Assembly: GCF_020906515.1 (NCBI RefSeq)
Contig: NC_085849.1
Location: forward strand, 1,736,001-1,800,000
DNA length: 64,000 nucleotides
Origin: Vanrija pseudolonga
Lineage: Eukaryota; Basidiomycota; Tremellomycetes; Trichosporonales; Trichosporonaceae
Direction of reading: 5' to 3'
The stretch's first letter is position 1. Every line of letters starts with the position of its first letter. Positions 33,101 to 45,460 of the stretch are shown here, piece after piece. Below the pieces are notes generated by a model. That model was not told the origin of the DNA and did not search any database. It saw only the letters and a list, made by a program, of their open reading frames with translations. A program made the translations under genes and the position numbers.

Positions 33101-33856
33101 GAGCTTGAGACTGATGCAAGGCTTGCAGCTGTGGTTGTCAACATTATTCCTTGGCACCAACACAGGACGTACCTGCTTCAAGATGGCCTCGCGGTCGGCT
33201 CCAGCCGCAATGTTCCCAAGAAGACCGCTGGCAGCAGCCTGAGCCGCCCAATCTGGGATGCCATTTACTGGCCTAACGGGTGCTGCTGCTGTTGGATCTT
33301 GAACCGCTGTCGTTGAGCCAGGTGTTGATGCCTGGGCGTTGGCTGGTGATCCTGCAGTGGCAGCCGGTGAGCTGCCAGGTGCTCCGCCGGCTCGCATGGC
33401 GGCAGCCTGCAGCGCCTGCTGCTGGACCTGAAGCATCCGTGCTTGCAGTTGAGCCTGGAGAGCCTGGACGTCCACCTGGCCAGGGGTCGTACCAGGCAGC
33501 GCAGATGCAGCAGCAGCAGCGAGGTTGAGATTGAGGCTTGGAGCTGTAGTTGAGCCGTTGGATGCCGGCGATCCGGCGCCGCCTAGACTTCCTCCGCTCG
33601 ACTTGCGATTAGGAGGCAGAGTGAGGTTGGGGAGGTTGGGGAAGAGGGCGGCGGGGTTGGCAGCTCCTCCTCCTCCTTGTCCAAGCTGAGCCAGGTTGTT
33701 TGGAAACTTGGCAGCAAACTGTTGGAGCAGCTGTTGTTGAGTTGAAAAGTCTAGCGTCGATGGGAAGGGGTTCTGCTGTGTCTGCTGTTGTGTCTGTTGC
33801 TGCTGCGATGCCTGATCTCCCCCGGTGGAGGTCGACGGCCCTGCCTGTTGCGACAT
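30118..33856 (-). CDS. SWI1: SWI/SNF chromatin-remodelling subunit SWI1 (ARID-domain protein)
   Basis: Three exons (33173-33856, 32586-33128, 30118-32550) encode 1219 residues. The N-terminal 340 residues are Gln/Ala/Pro-rich low complexity. An ARID-type domain spans the second intron: LLNSLVQYYKTVNQPMPTEL, then ELFFAIFRQGGLMK joined to IIRDFPGNPTESPVWQQLL, and YLLEAYRAWIFGFEQAM. A second Ala/Pro/Thr-rich linker with a nuclear-localisation-like KKRKRD follows. The C-terminal about 500 residues form a helical BAF250-type domain (RYKVEYRPLHFPQPTLGGWD onward). Swi1 targets the SWI/SNF remodeller to promoters. Both introns are phase 0. It sits 2.1 kb from the divergent YAP1 gene, an unusually long shared regulatory region for this window. 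Confidence 0.9.
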
Positions 33857-35978
33857 GGCCAAAGCGACGACGCGTCCAAAGTCGGCGAGAGGGAATGTGA
33901 CGTGGCGTTAAGGCAGGATGGTGTCGGAACTGTTTGGCCGTTCGTGTCGAGCGCGACAGGGGCGAGGGAAGGTACGCGCCTCGTTGAGTGATGGGAGGCC
34001 GGGGTGGGCGTCTATTATCTCGGGATCGGGGCTGAACAAGATCTACGCGAGCTGGTCAGGCTGGCAAGCGAGCAAGCGGCGCGCGCGACTTTGACGAGGG
34101 CGAGATTGTCGTGTCGGTGGGTGCTGGACTAGCTGCGGAGTGTGTTGTGTTTGCCGGGCCACGAGACGAGACTGGCTCAAAGCGCGGCGCGTGTCTTCCT
34201 CTTTTGCCTCGTGATATTTGATCGCGAGCCTTTGGCTGCCGTTTTACCGCGTGGTCCTCTGCAGTTCAGACGGGGGGTAGATAGGCGCGTGTGCGATGTC
34301 GTGGTTGGACTCTTGGTGGCCCGGGTATCTCGCAAGTGGAGTGGCTCCCGGGGGGGGGGGGGGTTTGGGTGGTGGGAGACTGAGTCAAAGTCTCGGCGTT
34401 GGCGCTCAAGGGCGGGGCAGGGAATGCGCTTTTTGCCCCCGTCGACGTGAGCGTGTTGGTTCAAACAGCGGGGCTGGCTGGCTTGGTAAACCTGGCGATA
34501 CACGGGGTACACGGAACGAGAAAGCGAAGCGTAACGGGTGAGTGGGTGCCGTCGGTGGGTGGGTGGGTGGCCGTGACCTAGCTGGGGGTGAAGGAAGGCA
34601 ATCGATGGCGGCAGGTGGGCGGCGGCGTGGGCACGGCCAGAGGGAGAGACACGAAAGGGACGCACGCTGCACGCTGGCGGCAGAAGGAAGAATGTCGGAT
34701 GGCGATTGGCTATTCGCCCACCGGCCCAGGCTTTGGGAACCACGTCGTCACCGCAACCAGCAACAATGGCCAACCGTCGGCGGCATTTGATCCCGCTCCA
34801 CTCTGTCGGAGTGGTGGAGGCGACATTGGATCCGCTCGCTCACTACGGATCCGATTAACAACAAAGAGTCTAATGACTGCGGCGGGTGTCCCTTAAGCCG
34901 CCTTACTCCGCCGCTCCTACAAGCCAACGAGTGTGGCGGTCGCGTCACCTGGTTGTTGCATTTTGATCCCGCCGGCCTTCACATTGCTGATTCATCACCC
35001 TCGCTACCCGCAGGGTAAACAGGGAGCGTCAGAGCAGAGAGAGGTGTGGTGGATCACTCTAGACTAAGCAACAGGCAGAGTCCCCCCCCCCCACTCTAGA
35101 CTGGATTTCAAGTCTGGCCTAATGCCACTGCCTGTTGCTGCTGCTGGTGACGTGCGGTCAATCTCCCCCCCCCCCTCTTGCGCCCCTCTGCCGTCGCCCC
35201 CCACCGACGCCCCTTCGAGTCGTGCTGACAGACCCATTCCATCCCGGCCGGGCGAGAGTTTCTAGGGAAGGCGTCCTGCTGCTTGCACACCTGCTTTCGT
35301 GCCCAGAGAATAATCGGGAGACCGAGTCCTGTGTGTCTCTCTGTTTCCTTTGCACACACTCTTGCTCGTTGTCACTTGCACCCTCGCCGTCATCGTCGCG
35401 CCCATTTTGGACATTGGGAACCGCGTCCCACTCAACAACGACGCTCCACCCACCTCCACCGACCTCCACCCGCGCTGGCACTCGCACGTCGCACCACCAC
35501 CACCACAGCAGCCAGCCGCCGCCCACCCTCCCGGTCGTAAGCTTTCAACACGACAACCGGCCTCGGGCATCCATCGGCCCACCTTTCACACATCCCTCAC
35601 CATCCCGCGTCGCCGCATCGCCGTCGCCGTTGTCTCTCTACGCCCCTCCTGCTTGCATCTAGTGGGCCGTGGCTGCTCCCACTTGAGCGCCGCACAGACC
35701 GCATCTCGACAACACCGACGTGACGATCTGGTTGCAATACGCCGTTTTCAGACACCGGATCTAACAACGATCCCAACGCTTCGCCACCCCCCCAGCCAAC
35801 GCACCCTCCAGTTGCTTCCCCCATCCACACGCAGCCACTTTTGTGTTGCCCCCATCCCATCTCGATATTGGGCATCATCTCCATCCACATAGCTGTCGCG
35901 TCTACTTTCTCGACCAACTTTGAACAAGTAGCCGCGCCCCACCCTACCACCCACTTTTAGGCTTATCCATCATCCGTC
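33857..35978. other. Divergent regulatory region SWI1 / YAP1 with homopolymer tracts
   Basis: No gene in 2.1 kb. It holds a 14-G run (34350-34363), two 11-C runs (about 35082-35092 and 35165-35175) and an 11-bp direct repeat CACTCTAGACT flanking the first C-run (about 35055 and 35092). From 35123 to 35978 the plus strand has no ATG at all and is pyrimidine-rich, consistent with a long YAP1 5' leader. Confidence 0.6.
34350..34363. repeat. G14 homopolymer tract
   Basis: Fourteen consecutive G on the plus strand, upstream of YAP1. Length is likely variable and error-prone in sequencing. Confidence 0.8.
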
Positions 35979-38252
35979 ATGGAAGCCCTCAACCCCCTCA
36001 CACCCAACACTGCCGCTTTCCTCGACTCTCTTGCCTTTGGTGACATTGACACCAAGACACCAAACCCCACTGCCTTCCCTCCATCGGCATTCTTCCCCGT
36101 CCCCGGCCGCGACACGCCTGAGGAATCCTCGCCCGACTCCATTGTGGATGCCAACGACGGCAAGCAGACAAGAAATCAGTCCTTCAATCTGTCTGATGAC
36201 TCTGAGGCTGAGATGACGACTGCTGCTGCTGCTCAGAACAAGCGCAAGGCTCAGCCTAGCAACCCTGCGGCGGATGACCACGACGACGATGAGGGTGAGT
36301 AATGGTTGCCGTCTCCGTCATCGGACATGCCTTTCGGCCGGCCGAGCGTAAGTGGCACGTGCCTGACACTTCCCCGCAGACTCGTTTTCGGAGAACGATG
36401 GCCACGAAGATAAACGCCAGCACGGCAATGACAAGCGTGGTCGTCGCAACACGTTGGAGAAGAAGGGCAATGAGAAGGGGCCAAAGGACACGACTACCAA
36501 GGCTCAGCGCCGCAAGGAGCAGAATCGTGCTGCGCAGAAGGCCTTCCGTGAGCGTCGCGAGGCCAAGGTTCGCGACCTCGAGGCCAAGGTTGCCGAGCTC
36601 GAGGCCAAGTCGTTTGGTGCATCCGTCGAGAACGAGAACCTCCGCGGCATTCTTCGCCGCTTGCAGGAGGAGAACGTCGCTCTCAAGCAGGCTGCCTTCA
36701 CTTTCTCGGTCCCCTTCAACGGCAACAGCACCACTGCCACCAACAACGCGGCTGCCCCCGCGTCGGCGGCGGCTGCCGCTCAGCGCTCCGGCCAGCAGAC
36801 CCCCACTGCTGCTGCGCTGAACCAGCAGCCGAGCGGCATTGACTGGTCGCAGTTTGCCAACTTCAAGGTCCAGCAGATTGCCAAGCCCCCTTCGCCTCCT
36901 CAGAGTGTCTCGAACGACTCGCTGCGCAGCATTCACGAGGCGTCGCCTCACCTCGCGCACCGTGGGTCTAACTCGTCCATCCCTGGTGCCAGCCCCGAGT
37001 CTCTCGTTTCGATCAACGGTCCCAGCCCCAGCTCGGGCTCGGAGCGCAACACCGCCCCGACCCTCTTCAGCGGTAACACGACCTCTCAACCCCAGCTTTC
37101 TCGGTCGCCCAACACTCAGAGCCCGGCCGACAACCTGTCCACTCCTAGCTCCATTGGCGGCACGAACAAGGAAGACGTCGAGGCCCTCTTCCGCAGCCTC
37201 TACCCGAATGGCATCGATTCTATCCTGGCGTCGGCGAACAACACTGGCAACACCCCGGCAGCCACCAACACGACTGCCACTCAGCCTGTCCAGTCGGTTC
37301 AGTCCCAGTACACGTTCTTGAGCTCTCAGCCTGCCCTCACGTCGCTCGCCGACTCGTCGTCGAATACCTACGCTAAGCTGTTCGGCGATGCCACGGCGTA
37401 CCGCGACTCTTCCGTGTCCGCCAACCCTCTTGCTGGTCTCAACAGCCTGAACACGTCTACCAACTCGAACGCATCCACCGCCAACGCCATTCCCGCCTCC
37501 AACCCATTGTCCAACCAGGCACAATGGGCTGATCTCACCGAGAACAGCGTGTCCGACTTCCTGGCGTCTTTGTCGGGCGCCAACGCGACGACTGACACTG
37601 CCGATGCTCTCGGCAGTGCCGAGGAAGACGCCTTTTCCAAGCAGCTCGAGGCCCTCATTGCCCAGTCTGGTGGCACCTCGCCTTCGGCTCCGTTTGTCTT
37701 CCCCGGTACGACCTTCAGCCCCAACGCCTACCTCAACATGTCTCCCTCTCCTCTGCAGTCATTGTCCAACTCGCAGACACCACGGTCGACGACTGGCGAA
37801 TCAGCATCGGCATCAGCGTCGCCCTCATCAGATGCCGCTGCCGCCTTTGCTTCGTCGACGGGCGCCCCTGTTTGCGGTACCTCCAAGGTCATCCACGTCC
37901 TTGGAGACGACGGACGCGTCATGCGCCCATCAGAGGTCTGGACCAAGATGGGCATGCACACAACCGAGCCGGGAGACTTCCTCATCGACGACCTGTGCGA
38001 CCAAATGAAATCAAAGGCTACCTGCAAGGATGGTATGTGAGCTTTGTGGTGGTTACTTCAATTTGCATGATCTAACATCTGTCAGGAAGAAGGTATATGA
38101 AGTTTGACGACGTCAAGACCATGGTCGCTGCTCGTGCTAGCGGAGTGGACTGCGATGAAGCATCACCGCCTCCGAAGACCGAGTACACCGACCCCGCCGA
38201 AAGCCAAGCGCGTCTCAACGAGGCGTACATCCAGGCCAACGGCGGTCTTTAG
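35979..38252 (+). CDS. YAP1: AP-1-like bZIP transcription factor (YAP1/PAP1 family)
   Basis: Three exons (35979-36294, 36380-38032, 38086-38252) encode 711 residues. The basic region KAQRRKEQNRAAQKAFRERR (about 146-165) has the fungal Yap-type RxxQNRxAQxAFRxR pattern, followed by a leucine zipper. The long Ser/Thr/Asn-rich middle is probably an activation region. The C-terminal cysteine-rich domain is clear: Cys604, then PSEVWTKMG, then DDLCDQMKSKATCKDG with Cys645 and Cys654, followed by KFDDVKTMV. In yeast this region holds the Crm1 export signal masked on oxidation. I find no cysteine before residue 604, so the N-terminal cysteine-rich domain of yeast Yap1 is absent. It likely governs oxidative and electrophile stress genes. 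The last intron lies just after Cys654, so correct splicing completes the redox domain. Confidence 0.94.
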
Positions 38253-38894
38253 AGTTCGATTTCGTTCGCCACGCTTTTTCTACGACCCACATTCGTCATT
38301 GAATCAGTCGCATGTGCATCGCCGGTCACCAGCCGCCGACGCTTCCGCACTGTGTATCACTTCGCCGACTCGTGCCACCACCACCACAACCTCTCTCTGT
38401 ACAGTATAGTTGCCACCAGGAGCCGCGAGACGAGGGCATGCATGCCCAAACCCACAAAAATGGCCTGTAGCGAAGGCGGAGGGATTGACTCGAGCGACCA
38501 GTGTTCGCTCACAGCATAACCCTCCAGCCATGACGCTTAGCAGTCCCGTCACGCATCCACAAAACGCATGTACTCTGTATTCTAGGTACCTTGGACTCTC
38601 GGGTCTGGTCTGATGCCACCTGTTCACTTCGAATCGAGTCGTACTCGGCTGCGTGGATGTTTGGTGTGTACAATGTGGGTATGCTGACAAAGAAAACGGG
38701 AAACGCGGAAACTGCACTGAAAACCGCACAAATGCCACACGTTAGGTTTGTTTCCTGATGATCTCATTTTCCAATTGCAGCAGCCTGCTAAGCGCGCCAC
38801 AACCCACTCCTCCGCTCTCGTGTAGAACGAATCAAATGCATGGTAATAAACTAAATAACCTTACAGCTCCCGTCATGCCGCTTGGTAGCCGGGT
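38253..38894. other. 3' intergenic between convergent YAP1 and ILS1
   Basis: No gene. A perfect 14-bp palindrome GGGCATGCATGCCC lies at 38434-38447. Confidence 0.55.
38434..38447. repeat. 14-bp palindrome GGGCATGCATGCCC
   Basis: Perfect inverted repeat centred on TGCATGCA, the strongest example of the GCATGC-type motif scattered through non-coding parts of the window. Confidence 0.6.
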
Positions 38895-41800
38895 TTAAGG
38901 ACGCTCGGTGATGGTGAGGACGAAGCGCTCGGCGCGGTCGGCCTCGTCAATGTCCTTCTCGCGGACCTCGGTGGCAAGGACGGCGCGGTCTGCGGGCTTC
39001 TGGGCGAGCTCGACAGGGATGGCGTAGATCTGGCCAAGGAGGAACTCGTTACTTGATGCGATGGCAGGGGCAAGCGAGTCCTCCTCGCCGTCGTCGTAAG
39101 CGTAGAAGACGTCGACGCGGTCCGTGGGCTTGAGGCCGGCAGTCTTGCGGAGCTTGTTGACACGCGAAGTCAGGGCACGGAGGAGAGCGACGTGCTCGAG
39201 GTCGTCATGCCTGCGGATGTCGAGGAGGATGGTGGCATCACCGTCGGTGGCGGTCTCAAAGGCCTCGGCCTTCTCACCCTCGAGCTCGACGAAGCGAGTA
39301 ACGACAAGGTCACCCTCGACAAGCTCGACACCGTTGACGCTGCACTTGCCCTCGGCGACGTAGCGCTTGCACTCGTCCGACGAGAGGTTGGGGAGGTGCG
39401 ACTTGACCTTCCCGAGGTCCTTGCGGAGCTTGCGACCAAGAACGGGCCAGTCGGCAGTAGCCTTGTACTTGATGCCCATCGCGGCCTCGTCCGAGGTGTA
39501 GGTGATGGTGGCAACGTTGAGCTCGGCAAGCACGTAAGGCTCGAGCGACTTGACATCGTCGAGGTACTGCTGGTCGTGGTGGAAGAGGATGAGCTCCTTG
39601 AGGGGCATCTTGACCTTGAGCGTGCGCTTGTCACGGATGGCACGGCCAAGCTCAATGACAGCCTTGAGGCGCTGGACCTGGCGCTCGATGACAGTGTCGA
39701 AGTACTCCTCACGGGCCTTGGGGAACTGGAGGAAGTGGACCGAGCGAACGTCGGAGCCGTCCTTGGGCTTGGGGGTGGTAGCACGCAGGCTCTGGTAGAC
39801 AATCTCCGAAGTGAAGGGAGTGAACGACGACATTGTCAAGCAGAGAGTGTGGAGGGCCTCGTAGAGCGAGTTGAGGGCCGCCTTGGTGTCCTCAACACCG
39901 TTCTCACCCTTGAGACGCCTTCGGTTGAAGCGAATGTACCAGTTGGTGAGGTCGGCAATGAGCTCGAGAAGACGGGGGATGACGGTGTAGAGGCGGTACG
40001 CGCTCATCTCCTGGTCAACCTGCTGGATAAGGGTCTGGCAGCGGGCGAGGATCCAGCGGTCAAAGACGTTGGTCGACTTGGGGGCGTCGTGGTCGTAGAC
40101 AAACTTGGTACCAGTGGCCTGGTCGAAGAGCTCAACCTGGTTGAGGTAGAAGTTCAACGAGTTGATCCACTTGAGGATGACGTTGGAAAGAACGCCGGCA
40201 ACACCCTCCTCCTTGAAACGGAGGTTGTCACCACGGACGACGGGCGAGTTGATGAGGAAGAGACGGACCGAGTCGGCACCGTACTTCTCAACAACGTTCA
40301 TCGGGTCGGGGTAGTTCTTGAGCTTCTTGCTCATCTTCTTGCCGTCACCGGCAAGGACGAGACCAGTAACAATAAGGTTCTTCCAGGGAGCCGTGTCGAA
40401 CAGGTGGGTGCCGAGCACAAGGAGAGTGTAGAACCAGCCACGGGTCTGGTCGATACCCTCAGACACAAAGTCGGCAGGGAATCTGGCCTTGAAGGGGTCC
40501 TGGTTCTCGAAGGGGTAGTGCGACTGGGCGTAGGGCATGGAGCCCGACTCGAACCAACAGTCAAAGACCTCCTCGATACGCTTGAGGACGCCCTTGCCCT
40601 GCTTGGAGGGGATGGTGATCTGGTCAATGTTCTCACGGTGGAGGTCCTTGATGCCCTTGACACCAGAGAGCTCCTCGAGCTGAGCAATCGACGAGATGCA
40701 GACAATCTCCTCGTAGTCCTCGCTGACCCAGAGGGGGATCGGGGTACCCCAGTAACGATTCCTCGAGATGTTCCAGTCACGGGCGTTCTTGATCCAGCCA
40801 CCGAAACGGCCTTCACCGACGCTAGCGGGGACCCAGCGGGTCTTCTCGTTGGCGGCAACAAGCTTGTCGGAGATGTTGGCCACGCGCACGAACCACGAGG
40901 GGACGGCACGGTAGATGAGGGGGGTGCCCGAACGCCAACAGAAGGGGTACGAGTGCATGATGTCGGAGCGAACAATGAGGCGGCCGTTCTTGGTCAGGTC
41001 CTTGATGATGGTGGCATCGGCCTCCTGAAGTATGCGTTAGTTGCCGATCGTGGCCCCACCAACACAGACACGGTACTAACCTTGACATACTTGCCCTGAT
41101 ACTCGGGCACCTCGGCGGTGAAGCGACCAGTCTCGTCGATCGGGCAGGGAGGGATCTCGTCATCACGAACAATGCCGTTGGCGACAGCGATGCGGTGGTC
41201 ATCGTCACCAAAGGCAGGAGCCTGGTGGACGATACCGGTACCCGACGAGTCGGTAACGTACGTGTCGGAGACGACGCGGTAGGCACGGTCCTCGTACTTC
41301 TCAGTGAAGTGGTCAAACATGGGAGTGTAGCGCCATCCGACCATGTCCTTGCCGAGGAAGCTACCAATCTTCTTGAACTTGGGCTCCTTCTTCGGGTCAG
41401 GCTTCTTGCCGTTGGCGTACTCCTTGTAGACTGTGCCGAGGAGGGACTCGAGGAGAATGAAGTTCTGGTTGCGCTCAACGTCGTGGATCTTGATGTAGGT
41501 GAAGTCGGGGTGGACACAGAGGCCAAGGTTGGCGGGCAGCGTGTAAGGGGTGGTCGTCCAGGCGAGGAGCGAGGTGGTGGGGTCGTCGGCGAGGGGGAAG
41601 GCGACGGTCACGGCGGGGTCGGAGACGTTGCGGTAGTCCTCACCAGCCTCGAAGTTGGAGAGGGGAGTGGTACATCCCGTGGAGTAGGGCATGACACGGA
41701 GACCGCGGTAGACCTGCTCCTTGGCCCAGAGCTGGCCAAAGACCCACCAGACACTCTCCATGAAGGTGGGGTCGAGGGTCTTGTAGCCGGTGTCAAAGTC

Positions 41801-42385
41801 GATCCAACGACCCATACGCTCGACGGTGCTCTTCCACTCGTTCGAGTAACGCATGACAATCTCGCGACAGGCGGCGTTGTACTTGGCGATGCCCATCTTC
41901 ATGACATCGTCCTTGCCCTTGATGTTGAGGGACTTGTCAATCTCGTGCTCGACGGGGAGACCGTGGGTGTCCCAGCCGAAGCGACGCTCGACGTGGTGAC
42001 CGGTCGAGCTGGCATGGCGCGTCACAATGTCCTGCGACCGTGTTAGTCATCTTGTCGGGATACCGTTCGCCGCAAGGTTCTAACTTACCTTGATGGTACC
42101 AGCGAGCAAGTGGCCGTAGTGGGGAAGGCCAGTAGCAAAGGGAGGACCGTCGAAGAAGCTGTACTCGGGCTTGCCCTCGGACAGCTTCTGCTGGGTGTGG
42201 AACGCATCGATCTCACGCCAGAACTCGAGCACGTTGTGCTCGGCCGTGGGGATGTGGATCGGTTTTGAGGCTGGAGGAGGGGTCAGTCAGCAGGCTGTCG
42301 AGGTAGCGGCACACGACGAGGTAGGCGGGGGACGACCTCCCAAGGCTGCAGTAGAAAACTCACGGTCGTGCTTCTGGAACGACAT
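38895..42385 (-). CDS. ILS1: Isoleucyl-tRNA synthetase, cytosolic
   Basis: Four exons (42364-42385, 42089-42270, 41081-42031, 38895-41024) encode 1094 residues, typical for the eukaryotic cytosolic enzyme. The class I HIGH motif appears as [15 protein letters not shown] and the KMSKS motif as [14 protein letters not shown]. The editing (CP1) region includes [20 protein letters not shown] and the proofreading [15 protein letters not shown]. The C-terminal anticodon-binding and extension domains follow. No mitochondrial presequence is visible. The first coding exon has only 22 nt. Strong codon bias (few A-ending codons) suggests high expression. It charges tRNA-Ile; ILV2, a gene for isoleucine synthesis, lies 15 kb away with no evident coupling. 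Confidence 0.97.
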
Positions 42386-43020
42386 CTTCTAGTCTATGCA
42401 GAGAGTGAGAGACAGTAAGAGATGAAGATCAGGTGGCGAGGTGGTGGTGGTGCCGGTTGAACCGTTGAACGGACAGATTATGGTCCGCCCTTTTGACTCG
42501 AAATGCGATTCGAGTGGAGTAAAGATGTGATCCGTCCGGCAAACGGTCGTGGCGTCGACGAGTGATCGGCGGTGCGTGTGAGGTGTGTGCAAGGAGAGGA
42601 TGGAGCTGCAACTACTACAAGATGTACTGCAGTCTTTGCGGCAAAGTCAGAAGCAGGCAGGGTCGAGTCGTTGTCGAATGGCTTTTCCAGAATGGCAGCG
42701 GCAGCGTCGGAGCTGGCTGGCTGGCCAGGGTTGCTGCACTTTGCTGCCTTTGCCTCTAGAGCTCTGCCGCTGGCTGGCTGGCTGGCTCACTGGCTCGGGC
42801 GACTTTTGCGTGGCCCCAGAGTATTCCATACAAACGGAAATTGTCCACAGAGGCATCCAACGGCACCAAAACCACGTGACTCGGCGACCCACTTGACCCT
42901 GCCGCCCAAGTCGCGAAGTCCAAGATTTCTGGACAATGGCTGTCCACCTGGCTTGGATGACCAAACGCGCCCACAACTCGCTCGACGCGTTCAATTGTCC
43001 ACCAACAACTCTGGTTCAAA
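42386..43020. other. Divergent promoter region, ILS1 / AIR
   Basis: No gene. A short TGGC tandem run occurs near 42770-42794; otherwise nothing recognised. Confidence 0.5.
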
Positions 43021-45460
43021 ATGGCGAGATCAACACCCATACCAGCAAGAAGAAACAAGTCGGTCGACCTCTCGCGCAGCGTTACGCCCTCGGCGGCGGA
43101 CCAGGCAGCTCCAGGACGCAAGAGAGCATCAAAGTCCAAGCGTCGCCGCAGGAGGCAGCACGACCCCGCACCGCTTCCCGAGGGCGCTGAGGACTTTGAC
43201 GACATGACAGGCGACTCGAGTCACGATGAGGATCCATTCAGCACTAGCTCGGAGGCGGGACCTAGCAGACTGCACGCTGTCGCGTCGACACCTATCGACA
43301 TCAAGGGCAAGGGGCGCTTCAATGGCCTCGAGTCGGGTGACGAAGCCGGCAGCGCCGTCAAGTCGCAGTCGCTATACACGCCATCAAGCTTCACGCCGCT
43401 GAGACGGTCCGTGATCTTCAGCATGGAGGTGCCCTCGAACGTGGGCTCCGAAGACGAGGGTGGCAAGGGGGGCACGGAACTGCCACCACAAAGGCTGCTC
43501 CCCACAGCACCCAGGGCCGCGAGCCCGGAGAAGGAGGAGGGGCAGATTGAAGAAGGCGAGGAAGAAGGAAACCAGAGCGTGCTCCTGCTACCCGACCATG
43601 TCGTGTTTGACGACGGCGACGACGAGGACGAGGACGGCGACGAGTCGAGGCGCGAGCTCGAGGAGGATATCGAAGGCGTGGTAGTGTTGGACGACGACAA
43701 GGGCAAGGTGAGTGTGGAAGCGACCCTGCCGACCAGTGACTAACTGGCACCAGGGTGTCCCTCGGTACTTTATGGAGGAGGAGGACGAGTTCGTTGCCAA
43801 TGCCGATCAGAGCAGGCTGTGTCGCCGGTGCAAGAAGCCCGGCCACCACGAGTACGACTGCCCTCACATTGTTGTGAGTTGATAACGAGCTGCAGAGTTG
43901 TCCTCTAATACACCAGTGCACGACATGCGGAGCAATGGACGAACACGAGCGGAAAGACTGCCCGTACAGCATGGTGTGCTTCATCTGCGGCAAGCAGGGG
44001 CACCGGAGGAGCGTGAGTGGCGAGCCGAATGCCCGAGTTATCTGACATCGGCTCAGGACTGCACAGACCCCAAGGCCAAGGACTCTTCGTCGCGTAACTG
44101 TCCTGATTGCGGAGGCTGGGACCATGCCCAGAGCGTAGGTGCTTCGACCTGGAAGGCCCGCTGACGTGCAGAATTGCCCGCTGCTGTGGCGACGGTACGT
44201 GTACCGCCGAACGTCGGAGCGTGACGAGGTTCTCGAGGAGCGCGCTGCCGCGACGGGCTGGGAACGCGAAGCGCTCGGTGGGCCAGGAGGAGACCGGTGG
44301 TGCTACAATTGCGCCGAAGAGGGCCACTTTGGCGATGTGAGTTTGGTCCATGTTTCCCCGAGGGCTATGCTAAAACGAGCAAGGACTGCCCTCGACCCCG
44401 TGCCAGTTTAGGACGGGTAGTGCGCAACTCGGCCTTCTCGGAGCGCACGGCTTCTCGAGGCCCGTACGGCAAGTTGTACCCCAATCCCCAATCTAGCTGG
44501 AGGCCGAAAGCGAGTGGCAACTCGGGCAACCACACCAGGTGGAGCGACTCGCCACTGCCGTACGCCGCTGCTGGCTTCAAGTCTGGGGCAGGCCAGAGCT
44601 GGCGAGAGCGCGAGAAGCAGCTGCAGCGCGATCGCGAGCGCCAGCGTGAGGGCGACCGCTATGGCGAGCGCGACCGTGGCAGCCGTGATCACCGTGACCG
44701 CCGGCGCGACGACAGCGACCGTGACGACTATGACTGGTTTGAGCGTGACCGCTCTTTCCGGGGTCGTGGTGAGCCCGAGCGCCGGTCGGGCAATAACAGC
44801 CGTAACCGGTCCAGGTCTCCACCCTCGTGGCGATCGCAGCGCGGGTGGGACTCTGAGCGCCGGCACCGCGACCGTTCTCCCGACGACAGGCACAGCCGAC
44901 TGTCCCAATCGTACCGCGGAGGACCGAGCACGCCTCAGTCGGCCCCGACGTCGCGGACGGCGCATGGGCAGATGTCGTCGGGCATGCCGCCGGCTCTGGC
45001 GGCGCGAATCTCGAGCCCCAGTTTAGCCGACTCGCCGTCTGCGCAGCGTGGCAGCGGCAGCCAGCAGCAGAGTGGTCGCGCAAAGTCGCTCCGCGAGCAG
45101 GTGCTGGCCCCCGACTCGCACCACAAGCCCGGCAAACCCGGCAGTGGTGGCGGCTACAGCAGCGCAGGCTCGGGCTCGGACTCGCCAGGCCCGGGCGGAG
45201 GCACGCCGTTGTCGCGCCGCCGCAAAGGCAATAACAACAAGCATGAGGGTGGTGCCTCGGAGCGTGACTGGGAGACCGAGTGGCGGGCGTCGGGCGCGGG
45301 CGGCGGCAACGTCTCGAGCTGGGGCAAGGACCTCGACCGCGAGCTTCGCGACGAGCGGCCCCGCGCGGGCCCGGTGCGCGGTGGTGGGGGTGGGGGTGGC
45401 GGGGCCGGAGCGTCGCGCTCGGCGCCTGCAAAGGGGCAGCGCTATACCGGGGGTTACTAG
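43021..45460 (+). CDS. AIR1: AIR1/AIR2-like zinc-knuckle protein (TRAMP RNA-surveillance complex)
   Basis: Six exons (43021-43707, 43754-43873, 43917-44012, 44057-44134, 44172-44336, 44384-45460), all phase 0, encode 740 residues. Five CCHC knuckles lie between residues 252 and about 385: CRRCKKPGHHEYDC, CTTCGAMDEHERKDC, CFICGKQGHRRSDC, CPDCGGWDHAQSNC and CYNCAEEGHFGDDC. Air proteins present RNA to the Trf4/5 poly(A) polymerase and Mtr4 helicase in the nucleus. The acidic N-terminal part (EEGEEEGNQ, DDGDDEDEDGDE) precedes the knuckles. A long Arg/Asp/Ser-rich C-terminus (ERDRGSRDHRDRRRDDSDRD) ends in a Gly-rich stretch, longer than in yeast Air1 (360 residues). Introns interrupt knuckles 3, 4 and 5 at the same residue. 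The last acceptor is AAG instead of CAG. Confidence 0.9.

Noticed and set aside
39192-41099. 635-codon open frame antisense to ILS1
   Set aside because: It is explained by the codon bias of the synthetase gene; composition is Val/Asp/Glu/Leu-rich without domain or splice signals.
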